A stretch of DNA of 5,513 nt, from contig JAJYCM010000187.1 in NCBI GenBank assembly GCA_021778375.1, positions 1 to 5,513 of the forward strand, written 5' to 3'. Made by a program: the position numbers and the translations under genes. Source of the stretch: Bacteroidota bacterium (GTDB taxonomy: Bacteria > Bacteroidota > Ignavibacteria > Ignavibacteriales > Ignavibacteriaceae). Within the stretch, counting starts at the first letter, position 1. Each line of letters starts with the position of its first letter. The notes beneath the pieces were generated by a model, which was given only the letters and a program-made list of their open reading frames with translations, was not told the DNA's origin and did not search any database. This document shows, piece by piece, positions 5,493-5,513 of this stretch.

Positions 5493-5513
5493 AATTATTT
5501 AAAATTAACATGG

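Noticed and set aside
1..5513. CRISPR array, tRNA, rRNA or insertion sequence
   Set aside because: No spaced direct-repeat array, cloverleaf, rRNA stretch or transposase was seen on either strand.

Overview
The window comes from an AT-rich bacterial chromosome and holds four complete protein genes plus the start of a fifth. On the minus strand are the two subunits of the tRNA wobble-uridine modification enzyme, mnmE (2290-3654) and mnmG (65-1942). They are followed by the first 16 codons of a closely linked gene, which gene order suggests may be rsmG. On the plus strand, divergent from mnmE, are a small heat-shock protein of the Hsp20/IbpA family (3992-4453) and a class B J-domain co-chaperone of the CbpA type (4578-5492). 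All four complete genes look intact and of normal family length.

The proteins do not fix the lineage. The MnmG stretch G-P-A-V-W-S-P-R, very weak Shine-Dalgarno signals at mnmE and mnmG, low GC and repeat-filled intergenic DNA would suit the Bacteroidota/Chlorobiota/Ignavibacteria side of bacteria. This is inference only.

Layout. (1) 1-48: start of the gene after mnmG. (2) 65-1942: mnmG. (3) 1943-2289: a 347-base gap between mnmG and mnmE, where many bacteria have little or none. It carries two perfect copies of GTTTCACGTGAAAC, the core of the ParB-binding site parS, with centres 187 bp apart. One is extended to a 24-bp palindrome and the other touches the mnmE stop codon. The gap also holds a block of 8-bp TGGA-type tandem repeats that folds back on inverted copies, and a second hairpin-forming element that looks like a dispersed intergenic repeat. 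(4) 2290-3654: mnmE. (5) 3655-3991: the divergent control region of mnmE and hsp20, rich in GACA/TGTC inverted repeats. (6) 3992-4453: hsp20. (7) 4472-4511: a long hairpin between the two chaperone genes. (8) 4578-5492: cbpA-type gene.

How the genes work together. MnmE (GTPase, folate-binding) and MnmG (FAD-binding) form one complex that installs the 5-(carboxymethyl)aminomethyl group on U34 of certain tRNAs. The Hsp20 holds unfolding proteins and the CbpA-type J protein feeds clients to DnaK, so the plus-strand pair is a stress module. The parS pair suggests the window lies in the origin-proximal part of the chromosome, where mnmG and parAB are often found. I see no new multi-gene system. 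The least ordinary content is the intergenic DNA: the parS pair, the octamer repeat block and the unassigned operator-like cluster before hsp20.
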